Shown here: positions 40,535 through 49,890 of the stretch, one piece after another
Layout: the number at the start of each line of letters is the position of its first letter
Numbering within the stretch: position 1 is the first letter of the stretch
Assembly: GCF_051027545.1 (NCBI RefSeq)
Contig: NZ_CP194902.1
Coordinates: forward strand, 868,001 to 932,000
DNA length: 64,000 nt
Direction: 5' to 3'
Source of the DNA: Methylocaldum sp002005105
Lineage (GTDB): Bacteria > Pseudomonadota > Gammaproteobacteria > Methylococcales > Methylococcaceae
Translations under genes and position numbers: made by a program
The notes under the pieces: model-generated
What the model saw: the letters and a program-made list of their open reading frames with translations, nothing else
The model's database searches: none
Told to the model about the DNA's origin: nothing

Positions 40535-41560
40535 CTACGCCGCCTGCTCCATTTCAGGATCGTATTGCCCCAACGCCGCGGCTCCGTTGAAGCGTGCACG
40601 CCGGATGAGAGCTTGCTGGGCTGCGGTCTTGTTTTCCGCCTGGCCGCGCCAGATCGCCATCGGCGATGCCTGCAAGGCCCGGCTGAACGAGAAGGTCAAC
40701 GTCCAAGGCGTTTTCAGGGCCTGGGCCTTCACATTGATCGCGTTGAGATTGGCGCTGGCGACCGTATCGCTCTGGCCGCCGGACAGGAAGGCAATGCCGG
40801 TGACTGCCACCGGTACGGTTCGCCTGAGGCAGGCCAGCGTCATCTCGGCAACTTCTTCAGGCGGCGCCTGACGAGGGCAGTCCGCGCCGGATAGCACCAT
40901 GTTGGGCTTCAAGATCATGTCCTTGAACCCGACGCGGTAACGCGTGAGCGCATCGAAAACCTCATGCAGTGCCGCCTCGGTCGCCCATCGGCAGGTTTTG
41001 ATATCGTGCGCTCCGTCCATCAGCACTTCGGGCTCCACGATGGGCACCAGCCCATGGACCTGACAGAGTCCGGCATAACGAGCCAGCGACTCGGCGTTCG
41101 CGCGCAAACACTGGGACGTGGGTATGCCCTCGCCGATGGCGATTACCCCGCGCCATTTGGCGAAGCGCGCCCCCATCCGGCGGTATTCGTCCAGCCGACC
41201 CGCGAGTCCGTCGAGCCCCTGGGTAAACCGTTCGCCGGGAAAGAACGGCAAGTCCACCAAGCCTTTGTCCACCTTGATGCCGGGAATGATCCCTCTTTCG
41301 GCGAGGAGTTCCGGGATAAGCTTGCCGTCGGATGCGCGCTGGCGAATCGTTTCGTCGTACAGAATCACGCCGCTGATGTATTTTTCCAGTTCCGGCGCGG
41401 TAAACAGCATCTCGCGATAGTCCCGACGAGACTCCTCGGTACATTCGATCCCGAGCTTCTTGAATCGTTTTTCGATGGTGCCGGTACTCTCATCTGCGGC
41501 GAGCAGTCCCTTGCCCGGCGCAACCATGCGCGCGGCTATTTGTGCCAACTCATCAGACAT
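40535..41560 (-). CDS. Fructose-bisphosphate aldolase class I
   Basis: A 341-residue aldolase. The ATG at 41560 (MSDELAQIAARMVAPGKG) follows AGGAGGG, so I prefer it to 41590. The family signatures are present: LLAADESTGTIEKRF, GVILYDETIRQ, PIVEPEVLMDG with the catalytic Glu, and the Schiff-base Lys in DMILKPNMVLSG. It reversibly cleaves fructose-1,6-bisphosphate to dihydroxyacetone phosphate and glyceraldehyde-3-phosphate without metal. It could serve glycolysis, or the ribulose monophosphate cycle if this is a methanotroph. It is monocistronic here. Confidence 0.95.
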   Translation of the reverse strand: MSDELAQIAARMVAPGKGLLAADESTGTIEKRFKKLGIECTEESRRDYREMLFTAPELEKYISGVILYDETIRQRASDGKLIPELLAERGIIPGIKVDKGLVDLPFFPGERFTQGLDGLAGRLDEYRRMGARFAKWRGVIAIGEGIPTSQCLRANAESLARYAGLCQVHGLVPIVEPEVLMDGAHDIKTCRWATEAALHEVFDALTRYRVGFKDMILKPNMVLSGADCPRQAPPEEVAEMTLACLRRTVPVAVTGIAFLSGGQSDTVASANLNAINVKAQALKTPWTLTFSFSRALQASPMAIWRGQAENKTAAQQALIRRARFNGAAALGQYDPEMEQAA

Positions 41561-41825
41561 AAGCCCTCCTTCTTTAGCGTGGAAATTCATGTTCGGCTAA
41601 CCCAAGTTGGAGATCAGCCGTACATAGGACCTTAGACCGAGCGCATCGCGGAGGGTGCCAATCGTTCCACGCCTGCCTGCATTTAAACTGCCGAAGGTCC
41701 GCTCCGGTCCGTCGCTTCCCGCATTATGATCAGCCGCAAACTTGCCCGTTTTCCCGCATTGTAGGCGCAACGCCCCACTGTTCGGATTGTCGAACAGATT
41801 TAACGAATCGACGGAGGGAAAAGCC

Positions 41826-42260
41826 ATGCACGTCAGCTATGAAGAAGCACAACGCGCCATCGCCGCAGCACTTAAAAAATCCGAGGAAATCGGCGCACGC
41901 AGTTGCATCGCCGTGGTGGACTCCGGCGCAACCCTGAAGGCGTTTGCCCGGATGGACGACGCTTGGGTCGGCAGCATCGACATCGCGATCCGAAAGGCAC
42001 GGACTGCCTGTTTCTTCGGCATGCCGACCGGCGAGATCGGCAAGATGTCGCAGCCCGGAGGATCGTTGTATGGAATCGAGGTTTCCAATGAGGGCTTGAT
42101 CACCTTTCCCGGCGGGCTCCCTATTGTGAATGCCGATGGCGTTCTGATCGGCGCTATCGGAGCGAGCGGCAGTACGGTCGAGAATGATCACAGGGTTGCA
42201 ATGGCTGGGTGCGAGGTGATCGGTGTGTCCGATCTACCGGAACATCCCTGGCGAACCTGA
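41826..42260 (+). CDS. GlcG/HbpS-family protein
   Basis: A 144-residue member of the DUF336 family, starting at the ATG at 41826 with GGAGGG upstream. The pattern SCIAVVDSGATLKAFARMDDAW, KARTACFFGMPTGEIGKM and LPIVNADGVLIGAIGASGSTVENDHRVA is standard for heme-binding GlcG-like proteins. The predicted role is small-molecule or heme binding rather than catalysis. Its neighbours are an SRPBCC protein and a zinc alcohol dehydrogenase in the same direction, with 21 and 66 bases between genes, so a shared transcript is likely. It is a paralogue of the gene at 1301-1738. Confidence 0.8.
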   Translation: MHVSYEEAQRAIAAALKKSEEIGARSCIAVVDSGATLKAFARMDDAWVGSIDIAIRKARTACFFGMPTGEIGKMSQPGGSLYGIEVSNEGLITFPGGLPIVNADGVLIGAIGASGSTVENDHRVAMAGCEVIGVSDLPEHPWRT

Positions 42261-42281
42261 AAATCAGAGGAGCGGAACGCT

Positions 42282-43163
42282 ATGGACGAGAAACAAATGG
42301 CGAAAAGCTTAGGCTGGTTCAGTATCGGTTTGGGCCTTGCCGAAGTCGCGGCACCGAGGAAAGTCGCCGATATGGTCGGCCTCGACGGTCGGCACGGCAT
42401 TGTGCAACTGTTCGGACTTCGCGAAATCGCGACCGGGATCGGCATACTCATGCAGCCCGGAAATCCCAATTGGCTCCAGGCGCGGGTTGCCGGCGACGCG
42501 CTGGACCTGGCTTTGCTCGGATCGGCTCTGGGCGAAGACAACCCGAAACGCGGCAGAGCGGCGGCGGCCATGGCAGCGGTAGCCGGCGTGACGGCCCTGG
42601 ACATCATCGGCAGTGAACAACTGAGCCAGAGCACCGGAACCAAAAGTGGCACCATCCATGTGCGGGAAAGCATCACGATTGACCGCCCGGCCGAGGATAT
42701 TTACCGGTTCTGGCGCGATCTCGAGAGCCTTCCGCGCATCATGAATCACATCGAATCCGTGCGGGATATCGGACCGGGCCGTTCCCATTGGGTTGCAAAG
42801 GCACCTGCCGGAATGCATGTCGAATGGGATTCGGAAGTGATCGAAGACCGGCCGAGCGAATTGATTGCCTGGCGCTCGCTCGAAGGCGCGGATGTGGACA
42901 ATGTCGGGTCGGTACGCTTCGAGCGTGCACCGGGCGGACGCGGCACGGTAGTCAAGATAGAGATGGATTATCGGCCGCCGGGCGGCATCATCGGCGCCAA
43001 GATCGCGAGGCTGTTCGGCGAAGCGCCCGAGAAGCAAATCGCCGTGGACTTGCACCGCTTGAAGCAGCTCATGGAAACCGGCGAGATCGCAACCACCGAG
43101 GGGCAACCCGCGGGGCGGGCTCGCAGCCTGTCGAGAAAGTACGACGAAATCGTCCAAACGTGA
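42282..43163 (+). CDS. SRPBCC-family protein with N-terminal membrane-like domain
   Basis: A 293-residue protein. Residues 1-115 have alternating hydrophobic helices (WFSIGLGLAEVAAPRKVADMVG, LLGSALGEDN, AAAAMAAVAGVTALDIIG), while residues 125-270 are an SRPBCC/START-like lipid- or polyketide-binding domain: HVRESITIDRPAEDIYRFWRDLE, DSEVIEDRPSELIAWRSLEG and VKIEMDYRPPGG. The combination is known from cyclase/dehydrase-annotated proteins of unknown substrate. The SRPBCC part probably binds a hydrophobic ligand. It sits between the GlcG-type and dehydrogenase genes on one strand. Confidence 0.82.
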   Translation: MDEKQMAKSLGWFSIGLGLAEVAAPRKVADMVGLDGRHGIVQLFGLREIATGIGILMQPGNPNWLQARVAGDALDLALLGSALGEDNPKRGRAAAAMAAVAGVTALDIIGSEQLSQSTGTKSGTIHVRESITIDRPAEDIYRFWRDLESLPRIMNHIESVRDIGPGRSHWVAKAPAGMHVEWDSEVIEDRPSELIAWRSLEGADVDNVGSVRFERAPGGRGTVVKIEMDYRPPGGIIGAKIARLFGEAPEKQIAVDLHRLKQLMETGEIATTEGQPAGRARSLSRKYDEIVQT

Positions 43164-43229
43164 CACTAAATTCCGCCGCCCGTTTTCATAGCGCTCAGCG
43201 GCTCATCGATTCGGACAAGGAACACTGTC

Positions 43230-44399
43230 ATGAAAGCGAATTGTTGGTACGGCAAGAACGATCTTCGGGTGGAACAGGTACCCGATCCGGAAATTCTCAA
43301 CCCACGCGATGCCATCGTAAAAATCACATCGACCGCAATCTGCGGCTCCGATTTACACCTTTACGACGGTTTCATCCCGGCGATGGAAAAGGGCGACATC
43401 CTCGGCCACGAATTCATGGGCGAAGTCGTCGATGTCGGACAGGGCGTAAAGAACCTGAAGGTCGGCGATCGCGTGGTGGTCCCTTTTCCCATCTCTTGCG
43501 GCAACTGTTTCTTCTGTCAAAAAAAGCAGTATTCGCTATGCGAAAACTCCAACCCGAACGCGGTGATGGCCGAAAAGCTCTGGGGGCATTCGCCGGCGGG
43601 AATCTTCGGTTATTCGCACCTGGTCGGCGGATATGCCGGCGGGCAAGCCGAATATGCGCGAGTCCCCTTCGCCGATGTCGGCCCGATCAAAATCGAGAAC
43701 GGCTTTACCGACGAGCAGGTTCTGTTTCTTTCCGACATCTTCCCAACCGCCTACATGGCGGCGGAAGCCTGCGACATTCAGCCCGGCGATACCGTGGCGG
43801 TTTGGGGATGCGGACCGGTGGGCCAGCTCACCGTCAAGAGCGCCTATCTGCTTGGCGCAGAGCGGGTCATCGCGATAGACCGTTTCCCCGATCGGCTGCG
43901 CATGGCGCGTGAACAAGGGGGGGCGGAGACGCTCAATTACGAGGAGGTCGATGTCTACGATTCGCTCATGGGCATGACCGGAGGCCGTGGACCGGACGCC
44001 TGTATCGATGCCGTCGGCATGGAAGCGCACGGACACGGCATTCAATACGCCTACGACCGCGCCAAGCAGGCGACGATGCTGGAGACCGACCGGCCCATCG
44101 TGCTGCGCGAGGCCATTATGGCCTGCCGCAACGGGGGTACGGTTTCGGTTCCAGGAGTCTACGGCGGATTTATCGACAAGTTTCCCATGGGTTCCGTCAT
44201 GAACCGGTCGCTGACCATCAAGACCGGGCAAACCCATGTGCAACGCTATCTGCAGCCGCTACTCGAGAAAATCCGGAACGGGGAGATCGACCCGAGCTTC
44301 ATCGTTACGCATCAGATGCCGCTCGACGATGCGCCCGAGGGCTACGAGATGTTCAAGCACAAGCAGGACGAATGCATCAAGGTCGTGCTGAAGCCGTGA
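43230..44399 (+). CDS. FdhA-like zinc-dependent alcohol dehydrogenase
   Basis: A 389-residue medium-chain dehydrogenase of the glutathione-independent formaldehyde dehydrogenase group. Catalytic zinc ligands are visible: Cys38 in AICGSDLHLYDG, His and Glu in GHEFMGEV. The structural-zinc cysteines lie in ISCGNCFFCQKKQYSLCENSN, and the NAD site is VAVWGCGPVGQLT. The long LWGHSPAGIFGYSHLVGG insert is typical of the FdhA group. It probably oxidises an aldehyde or alcohol with NAD, and formaldehyde is possible. It is followed by a good terminator at 44441-44468 and is likely the last gene of its unit. Confidence 0.9.
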   Translation: MKANCWYGKNDLRVEQVPDPEILNPRDAIVKITSTAICGSDLHLYDGFIPAMEKGDILGHEFMGEVVDVGQGVKNLKVGDRVVVPFPISCGNCFFCQKKQYSLCENSNPNAVMAEKLWGHSPAGIFGYSHLVGGYAGGQAEYARVPFADVGPIKIENGFTDEQVLFLSDIFPTAYMAAEACDIQPGDTVAVWGCGPVGQLTVKSAYLLGAERVIAIDRFPDRLRMAREQGGAETLNYEEVDVYDSLMGMTGGRGPDACIDAVGMEAHGHGIQYAYDRAKQATMLETDRPIVLREAIMACRNGGTVSVPGVYGGFIDKFPMGSVMNRSLTIKTGQTHVQRYLQPLLEKIRNGEIDPSFIVTHQMPLDDAPEGYEMFKHKQDECIKVVLKP

Positions 44400-44440
44400 G
44401 TAGGAATGAGCAGGTCTTCCAAGTGAAGACTTCCAAAAAG

Positions 44441-44468
44441 AAAGGCCTGCCGGGAAGCAGGCCTTTTT
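44441..44468 (+). terminator. Intrinsic terminator
   Basis: Stem AAAGGCCTGC/GCAGGCCTTT with loop CGGGAA, ending in a run of T, 42 bases after the dehydrogenase stop on the plus strand. Confidence 0.9.
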
Positions 44469-44632
44469 AAGATAACGGTTAAAATTGAGGGACAGTTTCC
44501 GCGTTGGCTGATGGTCGGTTAAATCGTCAGGCTCATTGAGCTTTATGCTCGAATTCACCCGCCGACCAAATCCGATGGATTGCGGTCTTTGCCGACAAGC
44601 GATCGTTCTTCACTTCGCTCCTCTCGGCCCAA

Positions 44633-45340
44633 CTACTGAGCCGGTTGTTCACCCGGCGGTTGTTCACCCGGCGGTTGTTCACCCGGCGGTTGTTCACCCG
44701 GCGGTTGTTCACCCGGCGGTTGTTCACCCGGCGGTTGTTCACCCGGCGGCTGTCCACCCGGCGGCTGTGCACCCGGCGGCTGTGCACCCACGGTGATGGA
44801 TGTGAGCTGGCCGCGAATTTCCCCTTGGGGGTTCTGCTCCGAGTGTACATTCACATAGATGTTTCCGGCCTGAATGGCCTGAATCAACTCAGACATGTTG
44901 GTGATCGGGGTGCCAATTGTAGTCGAGCAGCCCATCTGTTCAGCAGTCATTTGGTCCGCCTCCTGAACGATATTGGCATCCGACACGGTTGCTCTAAGTT
45001 CAAGTGGTGCAATTAAGCCACCTCGGACCATTCCCAACAAGTCTACGACTATCGGACCGGCTTGCCCCGGTGGAGCGCAATGCAAATGCGCCTGGGTCAG
45101 TCTTGTCCCATCTTCGGTGTCGACTTGTTGCAATTGCTGCACGCTGACGTGGTAAGTTAATTGTGTCGAATCCTGATTGAGGGTAAAGATTCCCACCCCC
45201 CGGACTGTGGACTCGACTGGCGGAACCTCTTCCTGGCCCGTCAAATTCGCGACAAACGGTCCCTGTCCTTCTTGACTATAGACAGTGCCAGAAAATAATC
45301 CGGCCAACAAAATCGATATCGCTTTTTTGCGCATGATCAT
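44633..45340 (-). CDS. CHRD-domain secreted protein with Pro-rich repeat tail
   Basis: A 235-residue secreted protein. I chose the ATG at 45340 (MIMRKK) with GGAGG upstream; an in-frame ATG six bases on is also possible. The signal peptide ends near residue 25. The CHRD domain follows: FVANLTGQEEVPPVESTVRG, LTYHVSVQQLQQVDTEDGT, LTQAHLHCAPPGQAGPIVV and NIYVNVHSEQNPQGEIRGQL, the family seen in chordin and bacterial secreted proteins. The tail is a run of GEQPP units encoded by a 15-bp tandem repeat at 44651-44785. Function unknown; it is probably an extracellular or periplasmic binding protein. It lies apart from its neighbours. Confidence 0.88.
   Translation of the reverse strand: MIMRKKAISILLAGLFSGTVYSQEGQGPFVANLTGQEEVPPVESTVRGVGIFTLNQDSTQLTYHVSVQQLQQVDTEDGTRLTQAHLHCAPPGQAGPIVVDLLGMVRGGLIAPLELRATVSDANIVQEADQMTAEQMGCSTTIGTPITNMSELIQAIQAGNIYVNVHSEQNPQGEIRGQLTSITVGAQPPGAQPPGGQPPGEQPPGEQPPGEQPPGEQPPGEQPPGEQPPGEQPAQ
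44651..44785. repeat. 15-bp tandem repeat, nine units
   Basis: Nine units of ACCCGGCGGTTGTTC (with T/C and T/C/G changes in the last three) encode GEQPP-type pentapeptides on the minus strand. The near-identity of the first six units suggests recent expansion or contraction by slippage. Confidence 0.9.
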
Positions 45341-46089
45341 ATCCCTATCCTCCGTGTAAATCCTCTGTTCCCGGTGACACACCACTTCGAGAACGATTAC
45401 AACTCTGTAAGTAAATCCAGACTTACGGACCTGCCCTCTTGTTCTTCTGTGATTCGATGTTGCTACAGGTGCTTCCGTTCCGACACAGATTTCCTCATTT
45501 GCGAAACAGTGTTTTTCTTATTAGTAAATTATCTGAGACAGAGGTAGATATGTCATTGGACCAAACCGCTGCGTTCCAAGATATCGGGCAATATTGTCGG
45601 CGCTGTTTTCCGCTGCGATGCAATGACGAACATCGGCCGCACCGGGAGGGCAATTCCGCGGGGTAATAACGCACGATCACAATTGCACCGGTTGCGAACG
45701 GATAAGGTTGGTAATTACTGTCGGCGTTTCGGCCACGATTGTCCCCATCATCACGCGAGAGGTGAAAGGACAAATGCGCGAGATTGAAAGAATCGGTTCC
45801 GATAGGCATGAACTATCGAGCGTCGAAATATACTTCGGCTCCGAAGCCGCCGATCGCGCGAACACAAATCTGCGGTTTCGTCGCGAGGACAGGCCGCTTT
45901 CTCCAAGCATGGCACGCGAAATTCGTTGACCCAGCCTTGGTGAATTGCAAGACGCCGCTCTGGAGCGCCACCACGGAATGCCGATCGATCACCAATTAAC
46001 AATACTGTGTTACCACGTCGTTGACCGGGCCAGGCGTGTTGTAAACTGTGCCGCCAATTTTCTACGATGCTCTTGCGCGAGGTTTATTC
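45341..46089. other. Intergenic stretch, no supported gene
   Basis: About 750 bp between the CHRD gene and a plus-strand membrane protein gene. Short frames on both strands (for example 45495-45809 minus) lack family features and clear ribosome binding sites. No repeat or RNA was recognised. Confidence 0.45.
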
Positions 46090-46893
46090 ATGGCGAACGG
46101 TTTTATCCAACCCAGACAGGCGTCTCCCGATGCGTGGCGAAACTGGATCAAGCAGGGGTTTGAGCTGGTTTCGCGGAAATGGCCGGTATGGATTGCCGTA
46201 ATGACCGTGTGCTGCCTGGTTACCGGCGCCGCGGGCGCTGCGGAACCGATTGCGGGATATCTGACACTCGCGCTCGGGTTCAATCTCGCGGTGGTGGTGG
46301 ATCATGAGTCCGATTGGATAGGAATGAGCTCGCGTTTCGGTTCGCTGTTCCGCGACGCAGTCAAATTCGCCTTTCAGGTAGGCATGTTCGTGTTTCTGAC
46401 GACCATTCCCCTGAACATGGCTATCACCGCCAGCAAAGCGGCAGCCGTGGCCAATGAGAGCAGTCGAGTCGTTTCTGCCAAAACGGCAAACACTTACGGT
46501 GAAAGCGATTTGTCGACGCAACTCGCGCACGTTTATGAAGAAAGCGGAAATAATCTTATCGAATGGGCAATGATCTTACCCGTCGGCCTCGGCTTTCTTT
46601 ATCCATTGCGGAGTCTAGGTGCAGGCTTCATCAGGGCGCTCGCATACGGACAACATGGCGCCGCGCTGAATCGGAGCTCGATTCTCATGATAGCCGCCTT
46701 TTCTTTTGCGAGCGTACTGGTTTTCACAGCATTCGGGCTGTATCCGCTCATTCCCATCGTTCAAGGCTTCTGGATCGCCGTGAATTACGTGATGTTCCGA
46801 GACATTTTCTTGGGTATCACCGAAAACCGACGGATCTCCGCCAAGGCGGCGAATCGGCTTGATGAGGTGCAAACAGCGGTATCCCGAATTTAG
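46090..46893 (+). CDS. Uncharacterised membrane protein
   Basis: A 267-residue inner-membrane protein. I chose the ATG at 46090; a GTG at 46048 would add 14 residues. The N-terminal part (PDAWRNWIKQGFELVSRKWPVWI) is amphipathic, then four to five hydrophobic helices follow, including IAGYLTLALGFNLAVVVDHE and FASVLVFTAFGLYPLIP. The layout resembles BPSS1780-like or YciC-like membrane proteins with a central glycine-rich helix pair, but the match is by eye and weak. Function unknown. Confidence 0.62.
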   Translation: MANGFIQPRQASPDAWRNWIKQGFELVSRKWPVWIAVMTVCCLVTGAAGAAEPIAGYLTLALGFNLAVVVDHESDWIGMSSRFGSLFRDAVKFAFQVGMFVFLTTIPLNMAITASKAAAVANESSRVVSAKTANTYGESDLSTQLAHVYEESGNNLIEWAMILPVGLGFLYPLRSLGAGFIRALAYGQHGAALNRSSILMIAAFSFASVLVFTAFGLYPLIPIVQGFWIAVNYVMFRDIFLGITENRRISAKAANRLDEVQTAVSRI

Positions 46894-47069
46894 GGGCCGA
46901 CCGTACCGACTCGGTCGGCCTCGTCGGCTTATCGCATGATTTCTGTCAGAACGGGGCCACGTGCCGGAAAGATATCGATTGAGCAAAGCGGGCCTTACGC
47001 TTGTCTTATTTATTGCATCCACATTTCATCGCCCGGTGAAGTGCAATAACCAACCACGGAGGATATGCC

Positions 47070-47234
47070 ATGATAGGTTGGGCAGTTACTTTCCTCGTCA
47101 TCGCCATTATCGCCGCCCTTCTGGGATTCAGCGGCATAGCCGGCACGGCGGTCAATATCGCTTGGATATTGTTCGTTGTCGGACTGATCTTAGCTCTGGT
47201 CTTTTTCTTGATGGGCCGCCGTCCCCCTGTCTAG
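47070..47234 (+). CDS. DUF1328 small membrane protein
   Basis: A 54-residue protein with GGAGG before its ATG. The sequence MIGWAVTFLVIAIIAALLGF, then SGIAGTAVNIAWILFVVGL and a short basic end is the DUF1328 (YtjA-like) pattern: two transmembrane helices with a Gly-rich turn. These proteins are widespread in proteobacteria and often stress-induced, but have no known activity. It stands alone. Confidence 0.88.
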   Translation: MIGWAVTFLVIAIIAALLGFSGIAGTAVNIAWILFVVGLILALVFFLMGRRPPV

Positions 47235-47555
47235 ACGCGGGGACTTCGAACCTTTATTTGGCAGCCGCTGCCCGTCCAGCGGCTGTTGCCCAGCGTACAG
47301 TCGTTGCGGAATTTACCCACAACTCATCACAGCTGAATATCAGCCGCCAGCGACCATACATTACGTGCGTCCGAATGGGCGCTGCACTTCGTCGCGGTCG
47401 TAATAACCCTCCCAGTGCCACATAGCGTCTACATTCCTGCTAAACTGGCGTGTCGCCGGCTTCCGCTAACTCATTAGCCTTCTGCGGATTCTGGCCGGTA
47501 TTCCTCACGAACGAGGAAAAATTTTGCTGTTTGTTTGGCTTGAGGTATTGAGTGC
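47235..47555. other. Intergenic stretch without a supported gene
   Basis: About 320 bp; no feature recognised apart from short spurious frames. Confidence 0.4.
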
Positions 47556-47903
47556 ATGTCCCTCGTAGAATGCAAAGAATGTGGCCACCGAAACTATGAA
47601 AAACTTTTTCAATGTCGAAAATGCGGTACGCTCACCCGTTTCGGCACCGAAAAACAAAAATTACGGCGTTTGGCTCTGGGCGTCGCGCTGATTGTCGGTG
47701 AACTAATGCTCTTGAATAATCCCGCTAAAGAAGAGCACTTTACGAAAGCAATCGAACTCGACCGCATACCCAGTTCATTTACAGTTGAGCACGATTTGGA
47801 GCTCTACGACTATCACGATTATTACCTATTCTCGGCCCTAAGCGTTGGCCGGGAAGGAAATAAGACGCTGCTCACGTTCGGATTTCTCTCGACGGTAATA
47901 TAG
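47556..47903 (+). CDS. Zinc-ribbon membrane-anchored protein (DUF4359-like)
   Basis: A 115-residue protein. Residues 1-27 form a zinc ribbon with two CxxC pairs (CKECGHRNYEKLFQCRKCG). One transmembrane helix follows (RRLALGVALIVGELMLL), then a periplasmic part NNPAKEEHFTKAIEL, HDYYLFSALSVG and a Gly/Phe-rich end resembling DUF4359. The ribbon would face the cytoplasm. The function is unknown; a role in sensing or assembly is conceivable. No partner gene is adjacent. Confidence 0.68.
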   Translation: MSLVECKECGHRNYEKLFQCRKCGTLTRFGTEKQKLRRLALGVALIVGELMLLNNPAKEEHFTKAIELDRIPSSFTVEHDLELYDYHDYYLFSALSVGREGNKTLLTFGFLSTVI

Positions 47904-48060
47904 GTCGGCGGATCAATTTATCGACAGCCTACTGATCTTGGGGCCTTTGCGTGACCGCGCACGGACAAACATGTCACCGCGGTCTCGCAAAGGCGTCGAC
48001 TTCGCGCTCCGACCCGGTAGAGCATCACCAGCACGGTCAATAATACGATTAGCCTCAGAA

Positions 48061-48519
48061 TCAGGCCGGACTGACGGAGTTCGGGTCTGGACCCCCAGTG
48101 TATCTGCCACGAGATTCGACGAATTCCTTGAAGTTCTGAAGATCATCCTCCAAGTTAGCCTCCGCTATGCCGAGGACGTCGCCGATCTTTTCTTCCAGAC
48201 TTTCGGGTTGGTATTCGATGTCCAAAGTCATCCGGGTACGCCCCATATTCAGAGGTTCGAACATAATTACGCCATGAGTATCGGCAGCTTCCGAATTTCG
48301 CCAGACGATGCGCCTTCCCGGCACGTGCTCGACAACCTCAGTAACCCACTCTATCGGCTTGCCGGCGATCACGCCGCGCCAACGTAGATGCGTGTCATCG
48401 ATACGGCGGACTTCCTGGACGTTGTCCATAAACTCGGAAAATTCTTCGTACTGCAACCATTGGTGGTAAGCGACCTGTGCCAGCGCATCGATCTCGATGG
48501 ACTTGTGCAGACTAGCCAT
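48061..48519 (-). CDS. SRPBCC-family cyclase/dehydrase-like protein
   Basis: A 152-residue protein of the SRPBCC (Bet v1-like) superfamily, with the pattern HKSIEIDALAQVAYHQWLQYEEFSEFM, DDTHLRWRGVIAGKPIEW, EVVEHVPGRRIVWRNSEAADTHGVIMFEPL and a C-terminal helix. Such proteins bind hydrophobic ligands or act as polyketide cyclases; this subgroup is common as a single gene of unknown role. A similar domain is fused to a membrane segment in the gene at 42282-43163. It has no linked partner. Confidence 0.85.
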   Translation of the reverse strand: MASLHKSIEIDALAQVAYHQWLQYEEFSEFMDNVQEVRRIDDTHLRWRGVIAGKPIEWVTEVVEHVPGRRIVWRNSEAADTHGVIMFEPLNMGRTRMTLDIEYQPESLEEKIGDVLGIAEANLEDDLQNFKEFVESRGRYTGGPDPNSVSPA

Positions 48520-49208
48520 GTCCGGTCTCCTCGGATTGAGTCGGCTGAATTCAATGTAACAACCCTACTACGTTAAAGACACACGGTGATCCTGCCGAAC
48601 CCGTGGACGTAAAGTTGGACCTAGCGAGTGCAAAGGCAGTTCATGCAGATTCTTATACGCCAATCCGATATCTCCTAGCACTACTTCGCCAGATTTTTGA
48701 TTCAACCATCCGGTTGATCTGGTTATGGATACGCATTGGGAACAGGAAATAGCGGATTGACTGCTTCCCTTTTGGGATACGTTAGGACATGAATCCCGGC
48801 AGCACTGGCACCGGTTTATCTGCACGGTCTAATTGGCCCCGGGGAACGCCGACCTCGCGGCACTGCCCGCTTAAACCAACACATAACCGACACTGGGTTC
48901 ACCCTCGGAATTTACACCACCTTGATGGACTCAATCTCATTATCAAACCTCATCACTCATCATCACACGTTGCTGACCATGGTCACGCTCGGCTTTCTAC
49001 AACACCTTCGGCAGAAATCCGCCCGCCGGGGAAAAAGTGCGCGACACCGCACCCCGGCCCCAGCCTGCCGATGATGGTCCGGCGCCGGCTACTGATCTTC
49101 AGATGCCCTGACTGCCACCATTGCTTCCGGCATAAGCTCGCCAGATAACTGGCGAAGTAATTTTAATAAGTTCTCGGGTATAAGAACTCTCTATTCTTGA
49201 TATCGATA
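48520..49208. other. Intergenic stretch without a supported gene
   Basis: About 690 bp. Frames at 48568-48825 (minus) and 48789-49148 (plus) have no recognised family and unsuitable starts. Nothing else could be supported. Confidence 0.4.
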
Positions 49209-49211
49209 GAC

Positions 49212-49240
49212 AAAAAAAGACCCGCTGTAAACAGCAGGTC
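49212..49240 (-). terminator. Intrinsic terminator for small lipoprotein gene
   Basis: On the minus strand, stem GACCTGCTGT/ACAGCGGGTC followed by seven T, 50 bases after the stop of the lipoprotein gene at 49290-49436. Confidence 0.85.
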
Positions 49241-49289
49241 TCAAAGCGGTGAATTCTGTTTTTTTTCAATTGAAACTCAACGATTCGGA

Positions 49290-49436
49290 CTAACGCTCGC
49301 TTGGAGCTTGTCCTGGCTGCGGCTCGGCTGGGCTGCCGCCACCGGGACCGCCGGGACTGGTTGGAGTTGTCTCGTTCTGACAGCCACCGAAGGCGAGCGA
49401 AAGCCAAACTAGGCCAACGGCAATCAGCTTTTTCAT
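49290..49436 (-). CDS. Small lipoprotein of 48 residues
   Basis: A 48-residue lipoprotein: MKKLIAVGLVWLSLAFGGC (Cys19 lipidated), then a Pro/Gly/Gln-rich tail (TSPGGPGGGSPAEPQP). A strong GAAAGGAGAT precedes the ATG, and an intrinsic terminator follows, which together make it a well-defined single-gene unit despite its size. It resembles entericidin-like or Lpp-like minilipoproteins only in plan. The Pro-rich tail suggests a spacer. A similar mini lipoprotein lies at 62397-62516. Confidence 0.72.
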   Translation of the reverse strand: MKKLIAVGLVWLSLAFGGCQNETTPTSPGGPGGGSPAEPQPGQAPSER

Positions 49437-49890
49437 AAGCTTATCTCCTTTCAGATTGAGGATCGTGAAGCTCCATCCCTAAAAAGCGATGCATTGCCTC
49501 ATCTAAAGTGACATCGGTAGCTTCACTAAGTTCTTGTATCCGGTGTCGAAAGCAGCTCCGATCAGAGCATTTTCGGATTCATAGGGTGAAACGCTCGGGC
49601 AACTACCTTGACTAGCCGAGGTCATATTTACAATTGCGAAAGAGTCGTACGAGGTGATTATTTGTACGTGGCTTTCCGAAAATCCGGTTTGGTTTGCTGC
49701 TTCGCATATTCCGTCTCGTCTCTTTACGCCTTTCGCATTTTGCCCTAAATGGATGCCTAAGATTTTCAAAATTGGCTCTTAACGCGGTGCCACGCTCAAG
49801 TTTCGATCTGAGCTTAAATACAGCCGCTGCGAGACATGGAGCGATGCGAATGCGAGCGAGTCGAGTAGTCCCCGGAAGCCCGAGCGCCGG
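49437..49890. other. Intergenic stretch with short frames
   Basis: About 450 bp. A minus frame 49503-49769 shares a short stretch (YKNLxxLP) with one at 48568-48825, not enough to call a gene. No clear ribosome binding site. Confidence 0.4.

Noticed and set aside
44651..44785. CRISPR array
   Set aside because: Nine 15-bp units are directly adjacent with no spacers and encode GEQPP repeats in a CHRD protein.
48568..49769. Two short minus frames sharing YKNLxxLP (48568-48825 and 49503-49769)
   Set aside because: The shared stretch is about 20 residues, starts are poor and no homologue is known to me, so neither is called as a gene.
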